Notes under the pieces: generated by a model
Told to the model about the DNA's origin: nothing
What the model saw: only the letters and a program-made list of their open reading frames with translations
Database searches by the model: none
Source of the DNA: Sphingomonas sp. JC676
GTDB taxonomy: Bacteria; Pseudomonadota; Alphaproteobacteria; Sphingomonadales; Sphingomonadaceae
Assembly (NCBI RefSeq): GCF_014489075.1
Contig: NZ_JACTGR010000002.1
Span: 682,001 to 746,000, forward strand
DNA length: 64,000 bases
Direction: 5' to 3'
Position numbers and translations under genes: made by a program
Shown: positions 50,975 to 62,592 of the stretch, piece by piece
Position numbering within the stretch: the stretch's first letter is position 1
Layout: every line of letters starts with the position of its first letter

Positions 50975-53900
50975 CTAGATCCCGCCCTCGTCAAGCGAAA
51001 GCAGCGTCGCATTGCCTCCGGCGCTGGTCGTGTCGACCGAGACCGATCGCTCGGCGCAGAAGCGCTGCAGATAATGCGGTCCGCCCGCCTTGGGGCCGGT
51101 GCCCGACAAGCCTTCGCCGCCGAATGGCTGCGACCCGACGACCGCGCCGATCATCGAGCGGTTGACGTAGAGATTGCCGACCCGCGCCCGCATTTCGGCC
51201 AGTTCGCCCGATCGTGCGATGCGGCTGTGCAACCCCATCGTCAGTCCGAAGCCCTTGGCGTTGACCCGTGCGATCGTCTCTTCGAGCTGTCCCGCGGGCC
51301 AGGTCGCGACGTGCAGGATCGGGCCGAACCATTCCTGGCCGAGCTCGTCCGGGCTATCCAGCCGAATCAGGGTCGGCGGGACGAACAGTCCCTCCTTGGG
51401 CACGGGCAAGGTTTTGAGCCACTTGCCCTTGGCGCTCTCGCGATAGGCCATCAGCTTGTCATAGGCCGCCCGGTCGATCACCGGGCCGACATCGGTCGAC
51501 GGATCGCCGGGATCGCCGATCACCAGCAGCTCCATCGCGCCGCGCAGCATCTCGATGACGTTGTCGGCGATCTCTTCCTGGAGCAGCAGCAGCCGGAGCG
51601 CCGAGCAGCGCTGGCCCGCCGAGCGAAACGAAGAGGTCAGCACATCCGCCACCACCTGTTCGGGCAGCGCGGTCGAATCGACCATCATCGCGTTGATCCC
51701 GCCGGTCTCGGCGATCAGCGGCACCAGCGGCCGGCTCTCGTCCTCAAGCAGGGCCCGCGCGATCTTGCGCGCCGTCGGGGTCGATCCGGTGAAGGCCACC
51801 CCGGCGATGCGCGGGTCGGATGTCAACGCAGCGCCCACTTCGGGCCCGCCCGGCATCAGGATCAGCGCATCTTCCGGCACGCCCGCCGCATGCGCGAGCT
51901 TCACCGCGGCACTCGCGATCTCGGGCGTCTGCGGCGCGGGCTTCGCCACCACCGTATTGCCGGTCACCAGTGCAGCGGCGGTTTGGCCCAGGAAGATCGC
52001 CAGCGGGAAATTCCACGGCGCGATCGTCGCCCATACGCCACGGCCCGCCATCCGCAGTTCGTTGCGCTCGCCCGTTGGCCCTGGCAGCACCACCGGCGCC
52101 AGGTCGCCCCGCGCCCGCGCCGCATAATAGCGACAGAAATCCGCCGCCTCGCGCACTTCGCCCAGCGCATCCGGAAGTGTCTTGAACGCCTCCTTCACCG
52201 CCAGCGCCATCAATTGAATGCGGTTCTCCTCGAGCAGGTCCGCAAGCCGCTCGAGTATCGTCGCGCGCTCGTCGATCGAACGGCTCGACCAGTCGCCGAA
52301 CGCCGCCTGCGCCCGCCCGATCGCTTGCTGGACGTCTGCTTCGACATTCGCATGGCGGTCGTGCGCATCGCGCACCTCGGTCCGCTTCCCCAACAACGCG
52401 TCGGCCTCGTCGAACCGAAGGATCGCATCCGCCGTCTCGCGCAGCACGGTCCGCTCCTGCAGGTCGATCCCGCCCGAGTTGCGCCAGGCCCCGAACAGGT
52501 CCACCGGCAGCGGGATGCTCGGATGCCGCGAGCCGCCCACCGCGGCGATCTTCTCGGCCGGATCGGCGAGCAGTTCGTCCTCGCTCAGATGCTCGTCGGC
52601 GAGTTGGTGGACGAAGCTCGAATTGGCGCCATTCTCCAACAGGCGCCGCACCAGATAGGCAAGCAGGTCGCGATGTCCGCCCACCGGCGCATAGATCCGG
52701 CAATGATAGCCGTCCTCGCGCACCAGCCGCTCGTACAGCCCCTCGCCCATGCCGTGCAGCCGCTGGAACTCGAAGTCGCGGCTCTTGCCCGCCCATTCGA
52801 GGATCGTCGCCACGGTCAGCGCATTGTGGCTCGCGAATGCCGGCACGATGTGCTTCGCGTCGAGCATGTCGCGCGCGCAGGCGAGATAAGAGACGTCGGT
52901 CGCCGCCTTGCGGGTGAACAAGGGATAGTCGCCAAGCCCCTCCACCTGGGTACGCTTGATCTCGCTGTCCCAATAGGCGCCCTTGACCAGCCGGACATGC
53001 ATCGGCCGCCCGAGCTTGTCGGCCCAGCCGATCACCGCGCGGGCACGCTTGCCATAGGCCTGCACCGCCATGCCGAACCCGTCCCAGCCCCTGAGCTCGG
53101 GCCGCTTCGCAACGCTGCCGATGATGTCGAGGCTCATCTCCAGCCGCTCGCTCTCCTCGGCATCCACCGTCAGCGGGATGGCCTGCGACGCCGCCTCGGA
53201 GGCCAGCTGCGCGAGCATGTCGGTCAGCTCGGGCACGCATTTGTCATACTGCCCAACTTCGTAGCGCGGGTGCAGCGCGCTGAGCTTGACCGAGATCGAA
53301 TGCCCCGCCTTTGGATCGCGCCCCACCGCGCGAATCGCGTCGAAATAGGCCTCGAAATAGCGCTCGGCATCCGCCTTGGTCCGCGCCGCCTCGCCGAGCA
53401 TGTCGAAGCTTGCGGTGAAACCCTTGTGCTCGGGCTTCTTCATCCGCTTAGTCGCTTCCTCGATAGTGCGGCCCATCACGAAGACCTCGCCCATCCGCTT
53501 CATCGCCGCGCCCACCGCCTGCCGCACGAACGGTTCGCCCGCGCGCGCGATCAGCCGGCGCAACACCCCGCCCTGCTCGCCCACCACTGCACGGCCGAGC
53601 ATCAGCCCCCAGGTCGCCGAATTGACCAGCATCGAGTTCGACTTGCCGGCGTGCGTCTTCCAGTCGGCATCGCCCAATTTGTCGGCGATCAGCAGGTCCG
53701 CGGTCTCGGGATCGGGCACGCGCAGGAATGCCTCGGCCAGGCTGAGCAGCGCGACGCCCTCGGACGAATTGAGCCGATATTCCTGCAGAAACTGGTTCAC
53801 CCAGCCCTTGTTCTGCGCTGCGCGCAGGTCCGCGAGCAGCGCGAGCGCATGGCCCATCACGCGGCCGCGCGACTCGGGGATCAGCCGGGCGCGCTCGATC

Positions 53901-53983
53901 AGCGGCTTTAGAACATCGGGTTCGCTCGCGCGGTGGAGCTTAGCCATGGTTGCGCGAGGGGCGGACGCTACGTCAGTCGACAT
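50975..53983 (-). CDS. putA: Bifunctional proline dehydrogenase / P5C dehydrogenase
   Basis: 1002 residues. The N-terminal half is the FAD-containing proline dehydrogenase barrel (LTVDAEESERLEMSLDII, VRLVKGAYWDSEIKRTQVEG, QRLHGMGEGLYERL, RIYAPVGGHRDLLAYLVRRL). The C-terminal half is the glutamate-semialdehyde dehydrogenase (APWNFPLAIF, FTGSTPTARK, LIAETGGINAM with catalytic Glu, and SAGQRCSALRL with catalytic Cys). It oxidises proline to glutamate. There is no ribbon-helix-helix DNA-binding domain, so this is the short PutA without self-repression, common in alphaproteobacteria. It is divergent from a MaoC-like gene. Confidence 0.96.
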   Translation of the reverse strand: MSTDVASAPRATMAKLHRASEPDVLKPLIERARLIPESRGRVMGHALALLADLRAAQNKGWVNQFLQEYRLNSSEGVALLSLAEAFLRVPDPETADLLIADKLGDADWKTHAGKSNSMLVNSATWGLMLGRAVVGEQGGVLRRLIARAGEPFVRQAVGAAMKRMGEVFVMGRTIEEATKRMKKPEHKGFTASFDMLGEAARTKADAERYFEAYFDAIRAVGRDPKAGHSISVKLSALHPRYEVGQYDKCVPELTDMLAQLASEAASQAIPLTVDAEESERLEMSLDIIGSVAKRPELRGWDGFGMAVQAYGKRARAVIGWADKLGRPMHVRLVKGAYWDSEIKRTQVEGLGDYPLFTRKAATDVSYLACARDMLDAKHIVPAFASHNALTVATILEWAGKSRDFEFQRLHGMGEGLYERLVREDGYHCRIYAPVGGHRDLLAYLVRRLLENGANSSFVHQLADEHLSEDELLADPAEKIAAVGGSRHPSIPLPVDLFGAWRNSGGIDLQERTVLRETADAILRFDEADALLGKRTEVRDAHDRHANVEADVQQAIGRAQAAFGDWSSRSIDERATILERLADLLEENRIQLMALAVKEAFKTLPDALGEVREAADFCRYYAARARGDLAPVVLPGPTGERNELRMAGRGVWATIAPWNFPLAIFLGQTAAALVTGNTVVAKPAPQTPEIASAAVKLAHAAGVPEDALILMPGGPEVGAALTSDPRIAGVAFTGSTPTARKIARALLEDESRPLVPLIAETGGINAMMVDSTALPEQVVADVLTSSFRSAGQRCSALRLLLLQEEIADNVIEMLRGAMELLVIGDPGDPSTDVGPVIDRAAYDKLMAYRESAKGKWLKTLPVPKEGLFVPPTLIRLDSPDELGQEWFGPILHVATWPAGQLEETIARVNAKGFGLTMGLHSRIARSGELAEMRARVGNLYVNRSMIGAVVGSQPFGGEGLSGTGPKAGGPHYLQRFCAERSVSVDTTSAGGNATLLSLDEGGI

Positions 53984-54080
53984 TTTCCAAATCTCGGTTG
54001 GGTGAGGCTTGCAGTAGCCCCGCTTGGGTCAGTAGATGGGCCAGCGCTATGACGGCAAAGCGGGCGGGAGAATAGTCTCT

Positions 54081-54536
54081 GTGGATACGATGACGGTGCA
54101 GCAGATGGCCGAGAGCATCGGCACCGAACGCGTGTCCGATTGGGTCGAAGTCACCCAGGCGATGATCGACAAGTTCGCCGACGCCACCGGCGATCACCAA
54201 TTCATCCATGTGGACCCCGAAATGGCGGCGAAAACCCCGCTCGGCGGCACGATCGCGCACGGCTTTCTCATGCTTTCGCTGATGCCGATGCTCGCGGCGA
54301 AGACCGGCACGCCCGGTATCGAGGGGGTCAAGATGGGCCTGAACTATGGGGGCAACAAAACCCGCTTCATCACCCCCGTGCGCTCAGGCAGTCGGGTGCG
54401 CGGCCGCTTCACGCTGCTGAAATTCACCGAGCGTCATCCCGGTGTCTGGGAACAGGTCCAGGAATATCGGCTCGAGATCGAAGGCCAGGAAAAACCCGCG
54501 CTGATCGCCGAATGGATCGCGCTGATTTACGTTTAA
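54081..54536 (+). CDS. MaoC-like (R)-specific enoyl-CoA hydratase/dehydratase
   Basis: About 151 residues. A single hot-dog MaoC domain: [20 protein letters not shown] with catalytic Asp and His, then [17 protein letters not shown] at 54081 has GGGAG ten bases before it; ATG 54090 or an earlier ATG at 54036 are alternatives. It would hydrate trans-2-enoyl-CoA to (R)-3-hydroxyacyl-CoA, which can feed PHA or beta-oxidation. Thiolase follows 17 bases later, so the two are one operon. Confidence 0.85.
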   Translation: MDTMTVQQMAESIGTERVSDWVEVTQAMIDKFADATGDHQFIHVDPEMAAKTPLGGTIAHGFLMLSLMPMLAAKTGTPGIEGVKMGLNYGGNKTRFITPVRSGSRVRGRFTLLKFTERHPGVWEQVQEYRLEIEGQEKPALIAEWIALIYV

Positions 54537-54553
54537 CGAGAGGAAGAAAGAAC

Positions 54554-55729
54554 ATGCGCTCCGCAGTCATCGTTTCCACCGCCCGTACCGGCATCGGCCG
54601 CGCCTATCGCGGGGCGTTCAACAATCTTCCCGCGCCCACGCTAGCCGCCGCGTCGATCAGGGCCGCGGTCGAGCGCGCCGGGATCGAGCCGGGCGAGGTC
54701 CAGGACGTGGTCTTGGGCGCTGCGCTCCAGCAGGGCAGCCAGGCCGGCAACATCGCCCGCAACGCGCTGCTCCGCGCGGGCCTGCCCGTCTCGGTCGCCG
54801 GCATGTCGGTCGATCGCCAATGCGCCTCGGGCCTGATGGCGATCGCTACGGTCGCCAAGGAGATCATCGTCGACAATATGGACATCGCCATTGGCGGCGG
54901 CGTCGAATCGATCAGCCTGGTCCAGACCCCGCAGATGCGTGTTGCACCCGATCCCGAGCTGCTGGCGATGCACAACGACATCTACATGCCGATGCTGCAG
55001 ACCGCCGAGGTCGTCGCCGCGCGCTACGGCATCGGCCGCGACCGCTGCGACGAATATGCCCTCCAGTCGCAGCAGCGCACCGCCGCTGCCCAGGCCGCCG
55101 GCAGGTTCGACGACGAGATCGTCCCGGTCACTGCGACGATGAACATCGTCAATAAGGAGACCAAGGAAGTCTCCACCAAGGAAGTGACGCTTACGAAGGA
55201 TGAGGGCAATCGCGCCGACACCACGCTGGAGGGCCTGAAGGCGCTCAACGTCGTGCTGCCCAATGGCACCGTCACCGCCGGCAATGCGAGCCAGCTTTCG
55301 GACGGCAGCTCGGCCAGCGTGCTGATGGAAGAATCGCTCGCCTCCAAGCGCGGGCTCACCCCGCTCGGCCGCTATGTCGGCATGGCGGTGGCGGGCACCA
55401 AGCCCGACGAGATGGGCATCGGCCCAGTCTATGCGATCCCCAAGCTGCTCGAGCGCTTCAACCTCAAGATGGACGATATCGGCCTGTGGGAGCTGAACGA
55501 GGCGTTCGCGGTCCAGGTGCTCTACTGCCAAGACAAGCTCGGCATCCCGGGCGAGCTGCTCAACGTCAATGGCGGCGCGATTTCGATCGGCCACCCTTAC
55601 GGTATGTCGGGCGCCCGCATGACCGGCCACGCGCTGATCGAGGGCAAGCGTCGCGGCGCCAAGTACGTCGTCGTGACGATGTGCATCGGTGGCGGCATGG
55701 GTGCGGCGGGGCTGTTCGAAGTCCTTTGA
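54554..55729 (+). CDS. Acetyl-CoA acyltransferase (thiolase)
   Basis: 391 residues, thiolase II-type. The acyl-accepting Cys lies in [12 protein letters not shown]. The second catalytic site includes [18 protein letters not shown] (His) and the C-terminal [17 protein letters not shown] (Cys). NEAFAV is also present. It catalyses the last step of beta-oxidation or the condensation of acyl-CoAs. It is translated right after the MaoC gene, and a PHA depolymerase lies 2 kb downstream, consistent with acyl-CoA/PHA metabolism. Confidence 0.95.
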   Translation: MRSAVIVSTARTGIGRAYRGAFNNLPAPTLAAASIRAAVERAGIEPGEVQDVVLGAALQQGSQAGNIARNALLRAGLPVSVAGMSVDRQCASGLMAIATVAKEIIVDNMDIAIGGGVESISLVQTPQMRVAPDPELLAMHNDIYMPMLQTAEVVAARYGIGRDRCDEYALQSQQRTAAAQAAGRFDDEIVPVTATMNIVNKETKEVSTKEVTLTKDEGNRADTTLEGLKALNVVLPNGTVTAGNASQLSDGSSASVLMEESLASKRGLTPLGRYVGMAVAGTKPDEMGIGPVYAIPKLLERFNLKMDDIGLWELNEAFAVQVLYCQDKLGIPGELLNVNGGAISIGHPYGMSGARMTGHALIEGKRRGAKYVVVTMCIGGGMGAAGLFEVL

Positions 55730-55868
55730 CCGCTTTACCGGAGGGGCGCCGGTGGGGCGCCCCTCTCTCAATGTAACAACTGTAAATCATTGCGCTTGCG
55801 CGCAGCCATCGCCTCGCGCTAGCCTCCTGACAACGCTGCCATCGCAACAGTTATTGCTTCAGCAATCT

Positions 55869-55884
55869 CTGTTAGCGATAACAG
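55869..55884. promoter_or_regulatory. LacI-type palindrome upstream of the glucokinase-like gene
   Basis: CTGTTA (55869-55874) and TAACAG (55879-55884) are perfect inverted arms around GCGA. The shape TGTTA-GCGA-TAACA resembles LacI-family operators, typically TGTTAxCGxTAACA. It starts 58 bases before the gene's ATG. No LacI gene is in the window. Confidence 0.5.
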
Positions 55885-55926
55885 CGACGGAGCTTCCACA
55901 GGGAGCCAATTCGAGGGGGTGCGCGC

Positions 55927-56877
55927 ATGGGCCAGGATCTGGCGCTGGTGGCCGATATCGGCCGCCAATCGGTACGATTTGGCTTGACCGGCGGCGAGGC
56001 CGGACTGGCCCCGCGCGACGTGCGCAAGTTCATGACCGCTGAGCATCCGACCTTCACCAGCGCGCTCGTCGCCTATCTGGGCGGCCTTGGCCTTCAGGAC
56101 GCGCGCCTGCCGAGTGTGCTCGCCGTCGCCGGCGCCGCCCGGGGCGACCTGATCAACCTGACCGGCAGCCGCTGGTACATTTCGCTCTCCGGCGTCGAGG
56201 CGGTGCTGCGCGTGCGGCCCCGCGCGCTCAACGAATGCGCCGCCAATGCGCTCGCGCTCACCATGCTGCCAGTTTCCGCCTTCGCCCAGCTCCACGGGCC
56301 CGCACCCCGCGCGGTCGCGCCCGGCGGCAATTATGTGGTGATCGGCAGTGGCACCGGGCTGGGAGTTGCGGCTCTCGTCTCCGCCGGCGACAAGCTCGTG
56401 CCGGTCCAGAGCGAAGCCGGGCACATGGCCTTCGCGCCGACCACGCCCGACGAGAAGGCTTTCGCCCAATATTGCACCGCCAAGGGTATCCAGCTCGATG
56501 TCGAAGTGCTGCTGAGCGCGCCCGGGCTGCTCCTCGCCTATGAGGCGCTGTCGGGCGGCAAAAAACTCGCCAAGCCCGAGGATGTGACTCGCGGTGTCGG
56601 CCGCGATCCCGTCTGCACCGCAGTCGTCCGCATGTTCGTCGAGCATCTGGGAGCCTTTGCCGGCGATCTGGTGCTGGCGTTCGGCGCCTGGGACGGCGTG
56701 TTCCTGGGCGGCGCGATCGGGCGTGCGCTTCAGCCCCAGCTCGTCGATCAAGGCTTCCGTCGCCGCATGCTGGACAAGGCCGCATTCCGCCGCCAGCTCG
56801 GCGAGGTACCGGTCGCGCTGATCAACCGCAACGACCTGGAATTGCTCGGCGCGGCCGCCGCGCACGGGAACGCCTGA
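55927..56877 (+). CDS. Glucokinase-family protein with degenerate active site
   Basis: 316 residues, with the Glk fold: N-terminal ALVADIGRQSVRFGLTGGEA, then GSGTGLGVAALV, SEAGHMAFAPT and GAWDGVFLGGAIGRAL. Two canonical motifs are altered. The phosphate-binding DIGGTNxRF is DIGRQSVRF, and the catalytic-base NDF (Asp100 in E. coli Glk) is NEC in ALNECAANALAL. Such changes normally abolish glucose kinase activity, so the protein may be a sugar sensor, or a kinase with another chemistry. A LacI-type operator lies upstream. Length and other motifs are intact. Confidence 0.8.
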   Translation: MGQDLALVADIGRQSVRFGLTGGEAGLAPRDVRKFMTAEHPTFTSALVAYLGGLGLQDARLPSVLAVAGAARGDLINLTGSRWYISLSGVEAVLRVRPRALNECAANALALTMLPVSAFAQLHGPAPRAVAPGGNYVVIGSGTGLGVAALVSAGDKLVPVQSEAGHMAFAPTTPDEKAFAQYCTAKGIQLDVEVLLSAPGLLLAYEALSGGKKLAKPEDVTRGVGRDPVCTAVVRMFVEHLGAFAGDLVLAFGAWDGVFLGGAIGRALQPQLVDQGFRRRMLDKAAFRRQLGEVPVALINRNDLELLGAAAAHGNA

Positions 56878-56923
56878 CGACGATGGCTCGTTATCCCGGC
56901 ACATCCAATCCCGGGAGCAGCAC

Positions 56924-57403
56924 ATGGCCGACATCGCCGAACTCAAGAAGCATCTCTGGTCGAAACTCTCGGCCAGCCCGTTCCTGATGATCGGGCTCGA
57001 GGGCGGTGAGCATAGCGTGCCGCTCACCGCGCAGCTCGACGAGGATCAGGTCGACGCCCTGTTCTTCTTCATCGGCAAGGACAATCGCCTCGCCAAGGGT
57101 GGCATGGCGATGGCGCAGTTCGTGGCGAAGGGTCACGATTATTTCGCCTGCCTCTCCGGCACCGCGAAAATCGACAATGATTTCGGGACGATCGACAAGC
57201 TCTGGAACAAGCAGGTCGAGGCCTGGTTTCCGGGCGGCAAGGACGATCCCAATCTGGCGCTGCTGCGCTTCGACATCGACAGCGCAGAGCTCTGGGAAAC
57301 CGATATGAGCCTCTCCGGCAAGGTGAAGATGCTGTTCGGCGGCAAGGTCCGTTCGGACGAATCCGGCAGCCATGCCTTGGTCGGAACCACCGCTGAGTCC
57401 TGA
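56924..57403 (+). CDS. Pyridoxamine 5'-phosphate oxidase-like general stress protein
   Basis: 159 residues. FMN-binding split-barrel related to general stress protein 26: LWSKLSASPFLMIGLEGGEH, ALFFFIGKDNRLAKGG, GTAKIDNDFGTIDKLWNKQ and EAWFPGGKDDPNLALLRFD. It probably acts in flavin or redox stress. It lies 46 bases after the glucokinase-like gene and is likely in the same transcript. Confidence 0.88.
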   Translation: MADIAELKKHLWSKLSASPFLMIGLEGGEHSVPLTAQLDEDQVDALFFFIGKDNRLAKGGMAMAQFVAKGHDYFACLSGTAKIDNDFGTIDKLWNKQVEAWFPGGKDDPNLALLRFDIDSAELWETDMSLSGKVKMLFGGKVRSDESGSHALVGTTAES

Positions 57404-57452
57404 CCATTCTTGCCATTGACCCGAAGGCACGGTCGCGCGATCCCTCTGCGCT

Positions 57453-57821
57453 ATGGGGCCTTCGCTAGCACACCGGATCCGCACCGAAGCGCACGCCGTC
57501 TGGCTCGCGGTGCGCGATCCGCGGACGCCGCTCGCGGCCAAGCTGGTCGGGCTTTTCGTCGCCGCCTACGCGCTCTCGCCCATAGACCTGATCCCGGATT
57601 TCATCCCCGTGCTCGGGCTGGTCGACGATGCGATCCTGATCCCGCTCGGCGTCTGGCTGTTCGAACGGCTGATTCCCGCCGATCAGTTCGCCGAGCATCG
57701 CGCCCGCGCGGCCGAGGAGACCAAGCGACCGGTCAGCTGGGGCGGCGTGCTGATCGTGCTGACGATCTGGGGCCTGGCCGCGATACTGATATGGACCGCG
57801 CTGACGACCGCGTACGATTGA
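57453..57821 (+). CDS. DUF1232 (YkvA-type) membrane protein
   Basis: 122 residues with the DUF1232 signature YALSPIDLIPDFIPVLGLVDDA, followed by one hydrophobic C-terminal helix (VLIVLTIWGLAAILIWTAL). A second, weaker membrane stretch lies in AKLVGLFVAAYAL. The function is unknown. The gene is 49 bases after the general stress protein gene. Confidence 0.9.
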   Translation: MGPSLAHRIRTEAHAVWLAVRDPRTPLAAKLVGLFVAAYALSPIDLIPDFIPVLGLVDDAILIPLGVWLFERLIPADQFAEHRARAAEETKRPVSWGGVLIVLTIWGLAAILIWTALTTAYD

Positions 57822-57841
57822 GGCGCGTTCATCGAGCATAC

Positions 57842-57873
57842 CCGTCACCCCGGCCGAAGAGCTGGGGTGACGG
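57842..57873. terminator. Bidirectional terminator/repeat between DUF1232 and PHA depolymerase genes
   Basis: CCGTCACCCC (57842-57851) pairs perfectly with GGGGTGACGG (57864-57873) and continues with GGC/GCT towards the loop. Its 5' end is the same CGTCACCCCGGC as in the repeat at 15284-15362. It lies between convergent genes. Confidence 0.65.
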
Positions 57874-57891
57874 ACGATTTAGTGCGTCAGG

Positions 57892-59124
57892 TCACCCGCT
57901 GTGTGCGGCGATCCACTGCTCCACCACCGGCGCGATGCGCGTGCGCCACTTGGATCCGTTGAAGATGCCGTAATGGCCCACGCCTTCGGCGAGGTGATAT
58001 TGCTTCATCGCCTCAGGCAGCTTGTCGGAAATGGTCAGCGCCGCCTTGGTCTGCCCGATGCCAGAGATGTCGTCGCGCTCGCCCTCGATCGCGAGGATCG
58101 CGATGTCGGTGATCGCCGACGGATCAACCAGCCGGCCGCGATGCATCATCTCACGCTTGGGCAGCGCATGCGCCTGGAACACGGTGGTGATCGTCTGGAG
58201 ATAGAATTCGGCGGTCATGTCGCAGACCGAGCGATATTCCTCGTAGAACGACATCGTCGCCTCAGCGCTGTCGTCGTCGCCCTGGACGAGGTGCTTGAAC
58301 ATCTCCCAGTGCGAAATCATGTGGCTACCGAGATTCATCGTCATGAAGCCGGCGAGCTGCAGGAAGCCCGGATAGACTTTCCGCCCCGCGCCGGCATAGG
58401 TCACGGGGATCGTCGCGATCACGTTCTGCTCGAACCACGAATGCGGGCGCTCGGTCGCCAGCGTGTTGACTGCGGTCGGCGCCTCGCGCGTGTCGATCGG
58501 TCCGCCCATCATGGTCAGGGTCGCGGGGCGATTGGGATGCTTGTCGGCGCTCATCAGCGCGGCAGCGGCATAGCAGGGCACCGAGGGCTGGCACACCGCC
58601 AGCATGTGCGGCCTGGGATCGCCTTCCGCGCCGATATGCGCGAGGAACTCGACCAGATAATCGATATAATCGTCCAGATCGAAACGACCGTCGGATAGCG
58701 GCGCCTGCTTAGCGTCCCGCCAGTCGGTGATGTAGACATCGGCGACGGGCAGCATCCGCTCGACCGTGCCGCGCAGCAGCGTGGCATAATGGCCGGACAT
58801 CGGCGCGACGATCAGCAGCTTGGGGCCGCCCTCCACGCCGCTGCGCACGAAGCGCTTGAGCTGGCCGAAGGGTTTCCGGAGCACGATCTCTTCGTGGACG
58901 TCGACTTGTTTGCCATCGATCTCGGTATGATCGAGTCCGAAATGGGGCTTGCCGCGCGGGGCAGAGGCGTGCGCGAACACTTCCAGTGCGGACGCGACGA
59001 TCGGTCCACCGCCAAAATAGGAAAACGGGTTTGCAGGGTTGTTGAGCAGCCCGGCACTGAAATTGGCCATCGCGCTGGCACCGGCCAGCATCGATCGCTG
59101 GATCTCATAGGCGTCGTAGAGCAT
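57892..59124 (-). CDS. phaZ: Intracellular polyhydroxyalkanoate depolymerase
   Basis: 410 residues. It hydrolyses stored PHA. The start MLYDAYEIQRSMLAGASAMA and the later blocks YITDWRDAKQAPLSDGRFDL, AVCQPSVPCYAAAALMS (lipase-box-like, with Cys in place of Ser), HSWFEQNVIATIP and VGHYGIFNGSKWRTRIAP match the PhaZ1 class. Cys in the box is usual for this class. An AAGGGA site precedes the ATG. It is divergent from the ABC exporter and convergent with DUF1232. Confidence 0.93.
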   Translation of the reverse strand: MLYDAYEIQRSMLAGASAMANFSAGLLNNPANPFSYFGGGPIVASALEVFAHASAPRGKPHFGLDHTEIDGKQVDVHEEIVLRKPFGQLKRFVRSGVEGGPKLLIVAPMSGHYATLLRGTVERMLPVADVYITDWRDAKQAPLSDGRFDLDDYIDYLVEFLAHIGAEGDPRPHMLAVCQPSVPCYAAAALMSADKHPNRPATLTMMGGPIDTREAPTAVNTLATERPHSWFEQNVIATIPVTYAGAGRKVYPGFLQLAGFMTMNLGSHMISHWEMFKHLVQGDDDSAEATMSFYEEYRSVCDMTAEFYLQTITTVFQAHALPKREMMHRGRLVDPSAITDIAILAIEGERDDISGIGQTKAALTISDKLPEAMKQYHLAEGVGHYGIFNGSKWRTRIAPVVEQWIAAHSG

Positions 59125-59220
59125 TACGTCCCTTCCGTTCGCCCCTCTGTGAACGGCGGGGGTACCGGTTACCTATATAGACGGCGTGGTTGTGCGCTGC
59201 AACGCCGTAGCATTGCGGAA

Positions 59221-61107
<1,887 letters not shown>

Positions 61108-61126
61108 AAGCATAAAAGGAGCGAGC

Positions 61127-62392
61127 ATGACGGGGGCGTCAGAGGGAAACGGGCTGCACCACCATCTTCGCCGCATGACTGGGCGGGACCCGTATGAGGA
61201 GCATCGCGTCGCGACGCCGCTCGAGCTCCTCTTCGACCTCACCTTCGTCATCAGCTTCGGGGTTGCGGCGTCCCAGCTCGCCCACGCACTTTCTGAAGGA
61301 CATCTCGGGACGGGTCTTCTCGGCTTCGGCATTGCCGGCTTCGCGATCTGCTGGGCCTGGACCAACTTCTCCTGGTTCTCGTCGGCCTATGACACCGACG
61401 ACTGGCTGTTCCGCGTCGTCACCATGGTGCAGATGAGCGGCGTGCTGGTGCTGGGGCTCGGCTTGCCGCGCATGTTCGCCTCGATCGAGCACGGTGCGCA
61501 TCTCGATGCGGGCATGATGGTCGCCGGTTATGTCATCATGCGCTTGGCGATGGTCTTCCAGTGGCTGCGCGCCGCCTGGCAGGATCCGGCGCGGCGCGAG
61601 GCAACCTGGATCTACGCGATCATCGTCTCGGCGGTGCAGATTGGATGGGTCGCGCTCGTCGCCTTGGCGCCGCCGTTCGGCGTGGCGCTCGCGCTGTACG
61701 TGTTGCTCGGGCTGGGGGAGGTCGCCGCCCCGATGCTTGCCGAGCGCCGGACCGGAACGCCCTGGCACGCCCATCATATCGCAGAGCGCTACAGCCTGTT
61801 CGCGATCATCGCGCTCGGCGAAGGGATCGTCGGCACCGTGGCCGCCCTGTCTGCCGTGGTCGCGGACCAAGGCTGGACGCTCGACGCCGCGCTCGCCTGC
61901 ATCGCCGGCATGGGGCTCACGTTCGGCATGTGGTGGGTCTATTACATGCTGCCCTCGGCGGAGATCCTGCACCACCACCGCAACCGAGCCTTCCCCTGGG
62001 CCTATGGCCAGCTGGCGATCATCACGGCCATCGTCGCGACCGGCGCGGGCCTTCACGTCGCGGCCTACTTCATCGAGCACAAGGCGCATATTGGCGCGTT
62101 GGCGACGATCCTGTGCGTTGCGCTGCCGGTCGGCATCTTCCTGGCCGTTGTCTACGCGCTCTACGCTTATTTGGTCCGTCGCTTCGACCCGTTCCACTTC
62201 TGGCTACTGCTGGCGACGATGGCCGTGATCATCCTCGCCGTCGTTGCCGCGGCAAACGGCGTGGGCATGACGACCTGCCTCCTGATCGTGACGCTCGCGC
62301 CTCTGGTGACCGTTATCGGCTACGAATTGCTCGGGCACCGCCACAAGCAAGAAGTGCTTGCCGAACAGGCGGTAGAGGATCCCAAGAGCTAG
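61127..62392 (+). CDS. Low temperature requirement A (LtrA) family membrane protein
   Basis: 421 residues with AAAGGAG before ATG 61127. About ten to twelve hydrophobic helices. The N-terminal block TPLELLFDLTFVISFGVAAS is the LtrA hallmark, and WHAHHIAERYSLFAIIALGEGIVG matches the second conserved block. Function is uncertain (described first in Listeria cold growth). It is 19 bases after the ABC exporter and likely co-transcribed. Confidence 0.92.
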   Translation: MTGASEGNGLHHHLRRMTGRDPYEEHRVATPLELLFDLTFVISFGVAASQLAHALSEGHLGTGLLGFGIAGFAICWAWTNFSWFSSAYDTDDWLFRVVTMVQMSGVLVLGLGLPRMFASIEHGAHLDAGMMVAGYVIMRLAMVFQWLRAAWQDPARREATWIYAIIVSAVQIGWVALVALAPPFGVALALYVLLGLGEVAAPMLAERRTGTPWHAHHIAERYSLFAIIALGEGIVGTVAALSAVVADQGWTLDAALACIAGMGLTFGMWWVYYMLPSAEILHHHRNRAFPWAYGQLAIITAIVATGAGLHVAAYFIEHKAHIGALATILCVALPVGIFLAVVYALYAYLVRRFDPFHFWLLLATMAVIILAVVAAANGVGMTTCLLIVTLAPLVTVIGYELLGHRHKQEVLAEQAVEDPKS

Positions 62393-62592
62393 GCACCGGA
62401 TAAGGCCGTCCAGCTCGACGTCTCAGCTTCCAATGTAGGATTTGCCCTGCTTCAATGCGCAGATGGCTACCTCGCGACCCTATACTCCCGCGCACTCCGA
62501 AGATCGGGTATGCTCTGGAACCTTCTTCATTGGTGGCGTGACTTTCGTCACCTTTGGAATAAGAGGTACGGCAGGAGCAGGAGAATCGCGAA

